A stretch of 64,000 nucleotides of DNA, from assembly GCA_937929805.1 (NCBI GenBank), contig CALFUT010000024.1, positions 1 through 64,000 of the forward strand. The letters run 5' to 3'. The notes beneath the pieces are model-generated. The model saw only the letters and a list, made by a program, of their open reading frames with translations, did not search any database and had not been told where the DNA came from. Both the position numbers and the translations under genes were made by a program. The DNA is from an uncultured Pirellulaceae bacterium (GTDB lineage Bacteria; Planctomycetota; Planctomycetia; Pirellulales; Pirellulaceae). This document shows positions 42,813 to 52,121 of the stretch, in pieces (the first letter of the stretch is position 1; each line of letters begins with the position of its first letter).

Positions 42813-44405
42813 ATGCGATTAAAAATGAACGTGTTGGCGATCGCCGGGCAAGGAGGCCTTGTGGATACCCCGCTACTTTCGTCCAGTCATGGAATTCGAC
42901 TGGCCGAGTTACTAAATAATGCGACCTTTATTGGGGTCGATGATGTGGTCGCAGCTTCATGCTGTGGTCATTGGACCGATTGTCAGCCAGACGATCTGTA
43001 TGTCGCCATTGTCGGACCTGAATGCGATGGCCATGATTTTGCTCACGAGGCAATCCAACGTGGTGCCAGAGCGATCGTGACTGAGCGTTTGCTGGCCGTT
43101 GATTTCCCTCAGGTCATTGTGCCCGACACGCGGTTGGCTTACGGAAGCATCTGCCATGCGTTGGGCGGACAGCCTTGCGACCACCTGGTCACGATTGGCG
43201 TTTCGGGAACCGACGGCAAAACCGTGACGGCTCATTTGATCCGTTGCATTTTGACGGAAGCCGGAAAACAAACTGGGCTGACGTCTTCGATCGAAGTCAA
43301 TCTTGGAGCCAAGCGGCAGGCAGTGCCGTCGTCCGACTTCAATGCTCCAACGCTGGCCAACCAGTTGGCTCAAATGGCGATCAACGGATGCTCGCATGCC
43401 GTCGTGGAAGTCCCCAGTGAATCATTGGCTCAACATAGCATCGCCGGCGTCAACTTTGACGTGAGTGTGCTGACCAACATTCGTCGAGAAGGTGTCGGGG
43501 ATACGGGCTCTTTTCGAAACTATCGCCGCGCTAACCTGCGTATGCTCGATAGCCTCAAGCCGAGCGGTTTAGCGATATTAAACTCGGACGATCCGGTGAC
43601 CAACAGTTGCTTGGACAACATCGAAGTGCCTTTTCTGACGACTGCGATCAAACAGGAAGCCGAAATCTCCGCGAAGCTACTTGAACGGGCACGATCGGAG
43701 CAAACGTTTCTGCTAATTGCAGGCAACGAGTCAGTCCCGGTCAGGACTTCGATTATCGGTGATCAGCACATTCGCAATTGCTTGGCGGCAGCAGCAACGG
43801 GACTCTCGCTGGGGATTGATTTGACCACCATTGCTGCCGGATTGGAAAAAGCCGGCCAGCTTCCAGGGCGACTGGAACGGGTTGAATGCGGTCAACCGTT
43901 TAGCGTTTGGGTTGATGCTGCCAGAACCGTGGGGCAGATCTCCAACGCATTGCGAACCGTTCGCCAAGTGACCTCTGGGCAAGTCTGGTGCATTTGTACG
44001 ATTGACGACAATCAAACGCCCGAGCTTCGGCGACGACTGGGAGAAGTGATCGATCGTGCGGCTGATCAATCTGTGATTACTCGTGCGACGGTCGATTCGA
44101 TGGTGGATTACGAACCCGTTCATCAGGTCTTGGATGGGTTTCGCAATCCGGGCGATGCGGAGTTAATCCCAGATCGCTTCAAGTCCATTGAATGGGTCCT
44201 GTCGAACGCAAAAACAGGGGACTCGGTATTGGTGACCGGTTGCGGAGAGCGACCGTTTGCAATTCTGGGCGATGAAAACTGGACCGTTACCGACCGCGAT
44301 GTCTGTCAAGCGTGGCTGTACGACCACGCCAGTTTGAAACCGGGCGATTTGATGGACGAGGCATCAAACAAGTCAGACATTTATCGAATGGATGACTATC
44401 GCTAA
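42813..44405 (+). CDS. MurE-like Mur ligase family protein, degenerate active site
   Basis: The 530 residues follow the MurE three-domain order: an N-terminal substrate domain (about 25-125), a P-loop VSGTDGKTVTAHLIR (about 131-145), a central domain with VVEVPSESLAQHSIAGVNFDVSVLTNI, and a C-terminal domain with RLERVECGQPFSVWVDAA. Several key features are altered. The NLSRDHLDYHG-like motif reads NIRREGVGDTGSF, the usual carbamoyl-lysine position reads YRRANLRML, and no DNPR motif is seen in the C-terminal domain. It may bind UDP-sugar peptides without ordinary MurE activity. AGGAAG precedes the ATG. It is not in a dcw cluster. Confidence 0.75.
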   Translation: MRLKMNVLAIAGQGGLVDTPLLSSSHGIRLAELLNNATFIGVDDVVAASCCGHWTDCQPDDLYVAIVGPECDGHDFAHEAIQRGARAIVTERLLAVDFPQVIVPDTRLAYGSICHALGGQPCDHLVTIGVSGTDGKTVTAHLIRCILTEAGKQTGLTSSIEVNLGAKRQAVPSSDFNAPTLANQLAQMAINGCSHAVVEVPSESLAQHSIAGVNFDVSVLTNIRREGVGDTGSFRNYRRANLRMLDSLKPSGLAILNSDDPVTNSCLDNIEVPFLTTAIKQEAEISAKLLERARSEQTFLLIAGNESVPVRTSIIGDQHIRNCLAAAATGLSLGIDLTTIAAGLEKAGQLPGRLERVECGQPFSVWVDAARTVGQISNALRTVRQVTSGQVWCICTIDDNQTPELRRRLGEVIDRAADQSVITRATVDSMVDYEPVHQVLDGFRNPGDAELIPDRFKSIEWVLSNAKTGDSVLVTGCGERPFAILGDENWTVTDRDVCQAWLYDHASLKPGDLMDEASNKSDIYRMDDYR

Positions 44406-44886
44406 GCGATTGTTAGCATTGTTTGTAGGTTTGAGCTTTTTGCACCACCAACTCCTGCTTGGTTAGTCGTTTGCCAAAATGCAAACCAAAGTACGATTTT
44501 GGCGTTGGCTGTTAAAAAGTCTGGCGTCGGTCTAGCAACCAAAAACCAAGGCAAACTTTATCGGCATATGCTTTCGATTTTCGATGCTCATGGAAATGAC
44601 AGATTACCAACAGCGTATGCTCGAATTGTTTAACAACGATCCAGAAACGGGCGGCGTTTCGCCTAGCTAAACACGGTCGCCCGCGGCTTTTCGTTAAACG
44701 ATTATCTAAAACAAGAACAGCGGGGCGAAAGCTAGATCGGCAAAGGGTGCCACTTTGCGATTTTTCCTTGGGCGAAGCAGCAGCTTTCGAACGTGTGGCT
44801 GAGTTGCCGGGGCTGTTTCGACGAGAACGTGGAAAGTCTCAAACTAGAGTTTGCTAGCGTCATAGAGTTTGGCTAATGAACTGTGG

Positions 44887-44914
44887 TTGCCGCGTTCCAA
44901 GGAAGTCTCTATAC
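44887..44914 (+). promoter_or_regulatory. Candidate promoter of the 45-kb RNA
   Basis: TTGCCG (44887-44892) and CTATAC (44909-44914) are 16 bases apart. They point toward the chain of hairpins that ends in the terminator at 45112-45147. Confidence 0.4.
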
Positions 44915-44920
44915 GTCTAG

Positions 44921-45147
44921 CTATAACAAGCCATTCAAGCTTGGTCGTGTGTGTCGGATTCGCGGGACTTCGACACAACCCTCCCTCCTGGGGGTAGAGC
45001 ATACTACGTTTGCTGATTTTTGGTTTCTGGGTCAACCGAATCAGCGATAGCTCACGGCTGAGCTTCTGCTGTGCGTCGGGACGGGCAACTGTCCCGGCGC
45101 CAGTGACACACACCGGACGCTACATCATTGTGGCGTTCGGTTTTTTT
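44921..45147 (+). ncRNA. Candidate structured non-coding RNA
   Basis: There is no credible frame here, but successive stem-loops can be drawn. CAAGC/GCTTG lies near 44928-44943 and TGTGTCG/CGACACA near 44951-44977. TTGCTGATT/AATCAGCGA lies at about 45009-45048 with inner GGTT/AACC, AGCTCA/TGAGCT at 45049-45064, and CGTCGGGAC/GTCCCGGCG at 45074-45099. The last stem is a terminator. A promoter-like pair precedes it. It does not match 6S, SRP, tmRNA or RNase P signatures I can recall. It lies between the Mur-ligase-like gene and ftsH (convergent), so it is not an upstream riboswitch of a visible gene. Confidence 0.5.
45112..45147 (+). terminator. Rho-independent terminator
   Basis: ACCGGACGC (45112-45120) pairs with GCGTTCGGT (45133-45141) through nine base pairs including one G-U, followed by a run of seven T. 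It ends the candidate RNA, or less likely a transcript from the Mur-ligase-like gene 700 bases upstream. Confidence 0.75.
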
Positions 45148-45252
45148 GTGCGCTTGGTTGTCGCGATTCTGTATCGATCCCGGATACACATGCTTCAAAC
45201 GGACAGCGTTAGTTTCTCGATATCCCCGTTGTTGTTCATTGCAGTGTGTCGT

Positions 45253-45335
45253 CGGGAGGGCGAGGCTCCGTCCGAGCGGCGCGGAGCAAAAAAGCTCAAC
45301 CATCCACATGGGGCGGACGGAGCCTTCCCGTCCCA
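45253..45335 (+). repeat. 82-84 bp GGCTCCGTCCG element, single copy
   Basis: CGGGAGGGCGAGGCTCCGTC on the left and GGACGGAGCCTTCCCGTCCC on the right enclose the shared core AAAAGCTCAACCATCC. It has the same orientation as the copies at 8475 and 8602, and the same flanking TCGGTTTCAT. It lies 37 bases beyond the 3' end of ftsH. Confidence 0.8.
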
Positions 45336-45371
45336 ACATCGGTTTCATTCATCGAAAGTGGCGCTGTCCAA

Positions 45372-47441
45372 CTAATTGCTTGCCGCGCGGTCTTGGTCGT
45401 CCGAGTCAGGTTCAGGAATCACAGATCGATCGGGTTTGGAGGCCTTTGTTTCTGTCCCCGGTACCAGCATTGGGCCAGTTGAGTTTTCGTCCATGATGCG
45501 TTTGAGTTCCACAGAATCCACCGATTCCACTTCGATCAAGCGGTCCGTTAACGCAACCAGAGCCGGCTTGCGCTCTTGCAGCATCTTCCGGACGGCTTCC
45601 AGTGCATCGTCGATGATGCGAGAAACTTCGGCGTCGATCTCGTGTGCCGTTTTTTCGCTGTACTGTCGTGCTCCCAGCGAGCCGCCTGAGCCAGACAGAA
45701 ACGCACTGCTGCGGTCCTCGCGAAAATTGATTCGGCCAAGGCTGCTCATGCCGTACTGCATGACCATTGCCCGAGCGATATCGGTGGCTCGTTCTAGGTC
45801 GTTGCTGGCTCCCGTGGAAATATCTTCGTAGATCAACTCCTCAGCCAACGTTCCCGCCAGCAGGATCTTCAACTGACTCTCCAATTCGCCTTGCGTCATC
45901 AGGTAACGATCGTCGGTCGGACGCTGCATCGTGTACCCGAGCGCTGCAAGGCCTCGTGGAATGATTGAAACTTTGTGGACGGGATCCGTGTTCGGCAGAC
46001 TATACGCAACCAGCGCGTGGCCGGCTTCGTGGTAAGCAACTCGATGCTTTTCGTCCTCGTTCATGACGCGTTGTTTTTTCTCAAGCCCGGCGGTCACTCG
46101 TTCGACGCCTTCGTTGAAGTTTTCCATCACGACGGTTGACTGGCCTCCGCGAGCCGCCAGCAGAGCCGCTTCGTTGACTAGGTTCGCCAATTCTGCTCCG
46201 CCAAATCCGGGACTGATTGAAGCGACGTGCTTCAAGTCAACGTTCGGGTCCAGTTTTACGTTTTTCACGTGGACTTTCAGAATGTCCTCGCGTCCTTTGA
46301 CATCGGGGCGGTCGACCAGCACGTGGCGATCGAATCGGCCGGGACGCATTAGAGCTTGGTCGAGCGTTTCTGGGCGGTTGGTCGCTGCCATCACGATCAC
46401 GCCACTGTTGGAGCTGAAGCCATCCATTTCCACAAGCAACGCGTTGAGCGTTTGTTCTCGTTCGTCATGACCGCCGACCGCGTTGCCGCCACGTGTTTTG
46501 CCCAACGCATCAAGTTCATCGATGAAGATAATGCACGGAGCTTTGGCTTCGGCGACTTGGAACATGTCTCGCACACGAGCCGCTCCGACGCCGACAAACA
46601 TTTCGACAAAGTCACTTCCTGATAGGCTGAAAAAGGGAACGCCTGCTTCTCCGGCAATCGCTTTCGCCAACAACGTCTTTCCTGTTCCGGGCGGTCCAAC
46701 CAGCAGGACTCCACGAGGAATTCGGCCTCCAAGCTTTTGGTATTTTTCCGGATGCTGCAGGAAGTCAACGACTTCCTTGACTTCCTCGACCGCTTCTTCG
46801 ATGCCAGCGACATCATCAAAACTGATTCCCAGATCCTCTTCGGCATGCAGTTTTCCTCGGCTTCTACCGAACTGCATCGGGCCACCGGAACCGCTTAGCT
46901 TTCGCATCATGTAGATGAACAGGCCAAAAATCAGCGCCGAAAATAGAAGCGGCATGGCGTATTTTTCAAGCGTCGTCGGGCCTGGCTGGAATTCCCAGCT
47001 AATGTTGCTTTTGGTCAGCTGTTCCTGAAGGCTGGTGTTGATTGGGTCGCTGTTCGGTTTCTTGACGACAAACTGAACCGATTTTGTCGTCTCAGATCCG
47101 CTGGAGGAACCAAGTTCTCGAACCATGATTCTCCCGGTGATCGTACGGTCGGCGACTTTTACGTCGGTAGGCCGGCTGTACTCGACCGATTTACCGTCTG
47201 GTTTGCGCGACGGCACGATTAGGCTGCCGGCGAATTCGTCATCGATGATTAGTTTGCCTCGATCTGTATCCGAAAATCGAGTTGCCTCAAGCAAACTTTG
47301 GAACTCAGGAAACGTCAGCGTTCTCGATGGCTGATTCAGCAGCAGCAGACCGACAATGCCCAGCGAGGAAGCGATGATGACCGCGAACCAGACGGCGGAG
47401 CCACCTTTATTGTCAGCATTGCGTTTTTGTTGTTCGTCCAT
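45372..47441 (-). CDS. ftsH: ATP-dependent zinc metalloprotease FtsH
   Basis: This 689-residue protein has an N-terminal TM helix ([20 protein letters not shown]), a periplasmic domain, and a second TM ([19 protein letters not shown]). An AAA+ domain follows with Walker [20 protein letters not shown], Walker [13 protein letters not shown], pore loop FVEMFVG and the second region of homology RPGRFDRHV. The M41 protease has zinc site [13 protein letters not shown]. It is a hexameric inner-membrane protease for quality control. GAGGA lies nine bases before the ATG. The C-terminus is short and acidic. It ends next to a dispersed repeat and is upstream of no other gene on its strand. Confidence 0.96.
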   Translation of the reverse strand: MDEQQKRNADNKGGSAVWFAVIIASSLGIVGLLLLNQPSRTLTFPEFQSLLEATRFSDTDRGKLIIDDEFAGSLIVPSRKPDGKSVEYSRPTDVKVADRTITGRIMVRELGSSSGSETTKSVQFVVKKPNSDPINTSLQEQLTKSNISWEFQPGPTTLEKYAMPLLFSALIFGLFIYMMRKLSGSGGPMQFGRSRGKLHAEEDLGISFDDVAGIEEAVEEVKEVVDFLQHPEKYQKLGGRIPRGVLLVGPPGTGKTLLAKAIAGEAGVPFFSLSGSDFVEMFVGVGAARVRDMFQVAEAKAPCIIFIDELDALGKTRGGNAVGGHDEREQTLNALLVEMDGFSSNSGVIVMAATNRPETLDQALMRPGRFDRHVLVDRPDVKGREDILKVHVKNVKLDPNVDLKHVASISPGFGGAELANLVNEAALLAARGGQSTVVMENFNEGVERVTAGLEKKQRVMNEDEKHRVAYHEAGHALVAYSLPNTDPVHKVSIIPRGLAALGYTMQRPTDDRYLMTQGELESQLKILLAGTLAEELIYEDISTGASNDLERATDIARAMVMQYGMSSLGRINFREDRSSAFLSGSGGSLGARQYSEKTAHEIDAEVSRIIDDALEAVRKMLQERKPALVALTDRLIEVESVDSVELKRIMDENSTGPMLVPGTETKASKPDRSVIPEPDSDDQDRAASN

Positions 47442-48071
47442 TGTCGAATCCTCGTTCTTTATACGGAAAGCTGCGTTAGCGAGTTTCTGGGCCGGTCTGA
47501 CTCCTCACCGAAACGATCAGACCGATTTCTGGCAAACGCCGGTTACTTTGACAAAAGCCACGCAGCGACGTTGAGCAAATGCAACTTCGTTGACAGGCGG
47601 TTCGCCAAAGGGGCCATTGTATGCGGCTCCAAAGAGTACGCATGTCGTGCGCCAAAAGGGCATAACCTCACACAATTTGCCCGAATTGAGCTCTCGCGAG
47701 AGAATTGCCACGCTTCAATCACACCGATTTGGCCAAGATCAGAATCGTACCCGGCAATAACCGCCGATTCCAGTGTGCGCCGCGGTTCACCTTGCTCTAA
47801 AAACCGGCGATTTCTACAATCTGCACTCGTAATACGTGCTACGCTCGAAACATTCGGCCTATCAGCGACGGTCTTGCGTGGCTTCCGTTGAGCCCACGCG
47901 GCCGTTGCGTTTGCGGCGAGGGTCGTCGCCGAATCCGAATCCCCTGTTGCATTTTGGCAACATTCGAAAGCGGATCTCCGCCGAGCAACCTTTCGTCGCC
48001 CTAGTTGTGGTTGGGATCGATCGCGAACCGCTTTGAACGCAGCACGTTAAAATTCACTTTGAACGGACCGT
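47442..48071. other. Divergent intergenic region between ftsH and dxr
   Basis: This is a 630-base region with no supported gene. It contains a perfect inverted repeat, GGTCTGA (47494-47500) and TCAGACC (47517-47523), about 55 bases upstream of ftsH, which could be an operator. The rest has no repeats of the dispersed families. The dxr leader lacks a strong ribosome-binding site. Confidence 0.5.
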
Positions 48072-49226
48072 ATGACCCGCCCAAAAAACATTGCCATCCT
48101 AGGATCGACCGGCAGTATCGGCTGCAGCGCGCTTGATGTGGTACGCGCGGTGGAGGGCTTGAATGTGGTCGGGCTCTCGGGGCATTCGCAAATCGATTTG
48201 CTGGCGGCTCAGGCCGATGAGTTCAAACCAGATTGGGTGGTTGGCACCGATCCAAATAAGGCAGGCACGTTCCCGGATTGCTCACAAAAGAGTTGGGACT
48301 TTCATGCGGGTGACGAATCGCTGGGCAAGTTGGCCTCCGGCAGCGACATCGACATCGTGCTGGCGGCGATCGTTGGCATCGCAGGTTTGCCGTCGGCTTG
48401 GTCGGCCATCGATGCGGGCAAGACCCTTGCGTTGGCTAACAAAGAAACGATGGTCGTGGCCGGTCAGCAATTGGCTCGCCGCGCGACAGAAACGGGTGCT
48501 CAGATTCTGCCGGTCGATAGCGAACACAGCGCGATCTTTCAGGCGATGCAGGCCGGCAATGCCAACGAAGTAAGTCGTATCATCCTGACAGCCAGCGGCG
48601 GGCCGTTTCGAGACTTCACGACCGAGCAGATGAAAACGGTCACCGTGGAACAGGCGCTCGATCATCCGACGTGGAACATGGGGAAGAAGAACTCGATTGA
48701 TTCGGCCACCATGATGAATAAGGCCTTGGAGATCATCGAGGCGCGTTGGCTGTTCGACATTCCGGCGTCGAAAATTGAGGTCGTGGTTCATCCGCAATCG
48801 ATCATTCACTCGATCGTGGAATTCACCGACGGGTCATCGATCGCTCAGTTGAGCCCTCCCGACATGAAGCTGCCCATCCAATATGCTTTCACTTGGCCGC
48901 AGCGGGTTCCGGGGCCGTCGCCCAAGCTAGACTTGACTTCGGCGGTCACGATGGAGTTGTTGCCGCCCGATTTCGAACGGTTCCCAGCTTTAGAACTGGG
49001 ATTTGAGGTGGCTCGATTTGGCGGAACGGCGGGTGCCGTGATGAACGCGGCCAACGAGTCTGCCGTAGAAGCTTTTTTGAACAATGAGATTTCTTTCGAC
49101 GACATCGCGACGGCATGTCGCCAGATCGTCGAACAACATAATTTTGATCCCAACCCGACGCTGGACGATTTGTTCGCCGCCGACGCTTGGGCTCGTCAGG
49201 AGATGTCGCGGTGGATGTTTGCGTGA
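48072..49226 (+). CDS. dxr: 1-deoxy-D-xylulose 5-phosphate reductoisomerase
   Basis: The 384 residues show the NADPH-binding start IAILGSTGSIGCSALDVV, ANKETMVVAG, PVDSEHSAIFQ with the metal-binding Asp and Glu, and TASGGPFR. HPTWNMGKKNSIDSATMMNKALEIIEA and VVVHPQSIIHSIVEFTDGS follow. This is the second step of the MEP pathway, giving 2-C-methyl-D-erythritol 4-phosphate for isoprenoids. The end of the gene overlaps the GTG of rseP (GTGA at 49223-49226), so the two are coupled, an arrangement also common in other bacteria. Confidence 0.96.
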   Translation: MTRPKNIAILGSTGSIGCSALDVVRAVEGLNVVGLSGHSQIDLLAAQADEFKPDWVVGTDPNKAGTFPDCSQKSWDFHAGDESLGKLASGSDIDIVLAAIVGIAGLPSAWSAIDAGKTLALANKETMVVAGQQLARRATETGAQILPVDSEHSAIFQAMQAGNANEVSRIILTASGGPFRDFTTEQMKTVTVEQALDHPTWNMGKKNSIDSATMMNKALEIIEARWLFDIPASKIEVVVHPQSIIHSIVEFTDGSSIAQLSPPDMKLPIQYAFTWPQRVPGPSPKLDLTSAVTMELLPPDFERFPALELGFEVARFGGTAGAVMNAANESAVEAFLNNEISFDDIATACRQIVEQHNFDPNPTLDDLFAADAWARQEMSRWMFA

Positions 49227-51382
49227 TCGAAAACGGACTCAATTTGGCTCATGGTTTGATGCTGGCCAACATGCTGAGTTTTTGGCTGGATCCGAGTAAC
49301 TTGTTCGCGATTTTCAAGGTCGTGCTGGGGCTGGGTGCCGTTATCTTTGTGCACGAGCTGGGACACTTTCTGCTGGCCAAGGCTTGCGGAGTCAAGTGCG
49401 ATAAGTTCTACGTTGGCTTTGATGCGTTCGATATCAAGATCGGCGACCGAGTCATCATTCCGCGCCGGCTGGTTCACTGGACATGGGGCGAAACCGAGTA
49501 CGGGATCGGCATCCTGCCATTTGGCGGATACGTGAAGATGCTGGGGCAGGACGACAACCCCGGGAATCTTGAGGAGGAAGTTCGCAAGTCGATGAAGGAT
49601 GGCGAGGCATCGGTGTCGTCTGCGTTGACGCCCGAAGGTTTGGTCGATCGCACCAAGATCGATCCTCGCAGCTATTTGGCCAAATCCGTACCTCAAAGGA
49701 TGGCAATCATCTCGGCGGGAGTCATTTTCAACCTGATCTTCGCCGTTCTATTCGCCGCGATTGCGTTTCGCTCTGGCGTTGATTTTCCTCCGCCCAAAGT
49801 TGGTAACGTGATTGGCGGTGGACCGGCATGGGAACAGAACCTTGCTGGCGCGACGTTCGAAAAAGTCGGTGACAAAGACGTGAGCGGCTACTTTTCGTAT
49901 ACCGATCTGGCTCAAGAAATTGGCCTGCATGGTGGCGAGAAACCGATCGCCATTCAAGTTCGTCGTCCGGGTGCTTCCGAATCAACCAAGCTTGAGGTGA
50001 CCCCCAAAGCAGGTTTCATGCGCCAGGCCAAAGATATCGCCCTGCTGGGATTTACATCGCGGCTTCAGCCCGTGATTGGCGAGACGGGGCCGGGCAAAAA
50101 CACGCCGGCCGGCAATGCGAAGCCAGAAATAAAGGCGGGGGATCGCATTGTTGAAATCGATGGCCAAAAAATCGAAACCGATCTGGACGTGTTTCGTGTT
50201 TTGGCGACCAATGCGGATCGTGAAGTCGAATTCGTCCTAGAACGATCTGCCGAAGGATCGGATTCAGACGATGATTCATCGGGCGAGCAAATCACGACCA
50301 AGGTTGCTCCTAACCCAATGCGTGTTTTTGGCTTCACGATTGAGTGGCTGTCAATTTCGAATATTCAAAAGGGGTCTCCGGCTGAGGCCGCGGGGCTGCA
50401 AGTTGGCGACGAAATCGTTTCGATTGACGGAGAACCTCGAGGTGATCTGCTGACGCTTGAAGAGCGGATGATTCGCATCGCGCGTGAGGGTGGAAAATCT
50501 GAGTTGGAGGTCAATCGCGATGGTGAAACGCTGACGATTTCTGTTTCTCCGACCCTGCCCAGCGTGTTGGCTCGAGTTGGCCCGAACACTGCGTTGGCTA
50601 TCAACGCTTTGGGTGTCGCGATTCCTCAATCATTAAAAGTTGAAACGGTGGATGCGGAATCGGATGCCGGAAAAGCGGGTTTGGTGGTCGGCGATGAACT
50701 CGTTTCGGCAGAATACCTATTGAATGAGCAGCAAGTGAACGACGAGCGATATAAGTTTCTTGCTCGTGATCCGTTTGTCAACTTTGTGGATGACGACACC
50801 AGTTGGGGCGAGGTGAATCAGCTGTACCAAAGCTTGACGCCGGGTTCAAAACTGAAACTGGAAGTTCGACGTGGATCGGAGCGAATGCCGATCACGATCG
50901 CCACTTCGGCTTCGCCCGATTACTTCCGGCACGTTCGAGGAATCCCGCTGAAGGAACTTAGTGAACACTACGAATCGGAATCGTGGAGCGATGCGTTCTA
51001 TTACGGTTCGAAACAGGTTTGGCGAGACGGAACGCGCGTGCTGAAAACGTTCGGGAAATTGATTAGCGGAAAAATCTCACCGAAAAACTTGGGAGGTCCG
51101 GGCACGATCGCTGTCGTGGCGACGTCGGAGGCGTCTGAAGGCACCTCTCGTTTGTTGCTGTTCTTGACTTTCCTAAGTGCGAACCTCGCGGTCGTGAACT
51201 TCCTGCCAATTCCGGTGCTGGATGGTGGCCACATGCTGTTTCTGGCGTACGAGGGAATCTTCCGACGGCCAGTCAACGAAAAAACTCAAGCTTTGCTGAC
51301 CTACGTCGGTCTGGCGATGATTCTGACGTTGATGATTTTCGTCGTTTGCCTCGACGCCACGCGTATCTACGGTTTGTTCTAA
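49223..51382 (+). CDS. rseP: Site-2 zinc metalloprotease RseP
   Basis: The 719-residue intramembrane protease carries the zinc motif VIFVHELGHFLLAK (about 41-54) in its first TM and the third ligand in NFLPIPVLDGGHMLF (about 659-673). PDZ-type segments lie between: GDRIVEIDGQKI, GDEIVSIDGEPRG and a weaker VVGDELVSAE. It cleaves anti-sigma factors or signal peptides within the membrane. It is longer than E. coli RseP (450) because of insertions in the periplasmic part. The GTG overlapping the dxr stop is taken as the start; ATG codons at 49259 and 49271 are alternatives that still precede TM1. Confidence 0.9.
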   Translation: MIENGLNLAHGLMLANMLSFWLDPSNLFAIFKVVLGLGAVIFVHELGHFLLAKACGVKCDKFYVGFDAFDIKIGDRVIIPRRLVHWTWGETEYGIGILPFGGYVKMLGQDDNPGNLEEEVRKSMKDGEASVSSALTPEGLVDRTKIDPRSYLAKSVPQRMAIISAGVIFNLIFAVLFAAIAFRSGVDFPPPKVGNVIGGGPAWEQNLAGATFEKVGDKDVSGYFSYTDLAQEIGLHGGEKPIAIQVRRPGASESTKLEVTPKAGFMRQAKDIALLGFTSRLQPVIGETGPGKNTPAGNAKPEIKAGDRIVEIDGQKIETDLDVFRVLATNADREVEFVLERSAEGSDSDDDSSGEQITTKVAPNPMRVFGFTIEWLSISNIQKGSPAEAAGLQVGDEIVSIDGEPRGDLLTLEERMIRIAREGGKSELEVNRDGETLTISVSPTLPSVLARVGPNTALAINALGVAIPQSLKVETVDAESDAGKAGLVVGDELVSAEYLLNEQQVNDERYKFLARDPFVNFVDDDTSWGEVNQLYQSLTPGSKLKLEVRRGSERMPITIATSASPDYFRHVRGIPLKELSEHYESESWSDAFYYGSKQVWRDGTRVLKTFGKLISGKISPKNLGGPGTIAVVATSEASEGTSRLLLFLTFLSANLAVVNFLPIPVLDGGHMLFLAYEGIFRRPVNEKTQALLTYVGLAMILTLMIFVVCLDATRIYGLF

Positions 51383-51529
51383 ACATTTCGCTTAGCTAAA
51401 CGATTCCGTCGATACAGGGGCTTCGCAGCCCACGCTCGTTTGGCTCATTTTCATCGGCGCGAAATTCGTTATCATCTGGGGAAACGATGTACTCAAATTT
51501 GAGTCAGATTTATCCCCGGAAAAGATGCG

Positions 51530-51916
51530 ATGAGCGAATCAAAAGTAAGCGGCAAAGTTCACCTTGTTGAAGAAACCAAGACCTACGGCCAAAAAGGCTT
51601 CCAAAAGCGGTTGGTCGTGTTGGAACAGCAAGATGGTCGATTTAGCAACTTCATTCCCCTTGAGTTCACTCGGGATGCCTGTTCGATCGCCGACGACATG
51701 AACGTGGGTGACGAAGTCGAAGTCAGCTACAAATTGTCGGGCCGTAAATGGCAGCGTGACCCTCAGAGCGAAGTGAAGTACTTTCTGTCTGCCGAAGCGA
51801 TCAGCTTCAAAGTCCTTTCGGGCGGTGGTAACGACGGCATGGATCAGTCGGTGCCTGAAAACGCGAACGACGCCTTCGCCGACGCTTCTTACGACGAGAA
51901 CGACATTCCGTTTTAA
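51530..51916 (+). CDS. DUF3127 protein with SSB-like C-terminal tip
   Basis: This 128-residue protein has an OB-fold-like DUF3127 domain (SKVSGKVHLVEETKTYGQKGFQKR ... NFIPLEFTRD ... VGDEVEVSYKLSGRKWQR). A disordered acidic tail follows, ending YDENDIPF. That ending closely resembles the DDDIPF tip with which single-stranded-DNA-binding protein recruits repair and replication partners. A role in single-stranded DNA metabolism is therefore plausible, but it is inference. It starts with ATG 147 bases after rseP and is followed by purH after a repeat-like leader. Confidence 0.8.
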   Translation: MSESKVSGKVHLVEETKTYGQKGFQKRLVVLEQQDGRFSNFIPLEFTRDACSIADDMNVGDEVEVSYKLSGRKWQRDPQSEVKYFLSAEAISFKVLSGGGNDGMDQSVPENANDAFADASYDENDIPF

Positions 51917-51917
51917 G

Positions 51918-52121
51918 AACAGTGTTCAGAACGCAGAGCTCAGTGTTCAGTTCCCATAGGCAACACGCTAGGATCGCCGGCCGGTCTGTCTTCAGGTGAG
52001 CCTAGAAATGCAGCTTTGAGTGCCGAGTGCTGAACGATCAGCAGCGGCGGTACGCAAACACCGAACACCGAATCCGCAACCCTATTCCGAATTCCCACTT
52101 CCGCACTCCGCATTCGAAAAC
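51918..52121 (+). repeat. Simple-repeat leader before purH
   Basis: This 204-base stretch is dominated by short phrases such as CAGTGTTCAG (twice), GAGTGCCGAGTG, ACACCGAACACCGAAT and TTCCGCACTCCGCATTC, which look like slipped copies of CCGAACAC/CAGTGTTC-type words. No gene is supported in it. Similar but CTGAAAACTG-based leaders precede aceF and ybaB. Confidence 0.5.

Noticed and set aside
44590-44670. 26-codon frame starting MEMTDYQQRMLELF.
   Set aside because: Looks protein-like at first but is very short, without a ribosome-binding site; at most a gene remnant.
44881-44912. GGAAGTCTC and nearby GTGGAAAGTC as possible RNase P RNA P4 motif.
   Set aside because: The remaining conserved RNase P regions are absent.
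44844-45113. 89-codon minus-strand frame.
   Set aside because: Overlaps the structured RNA candidate on the opposite strand and lacks protein-like features.
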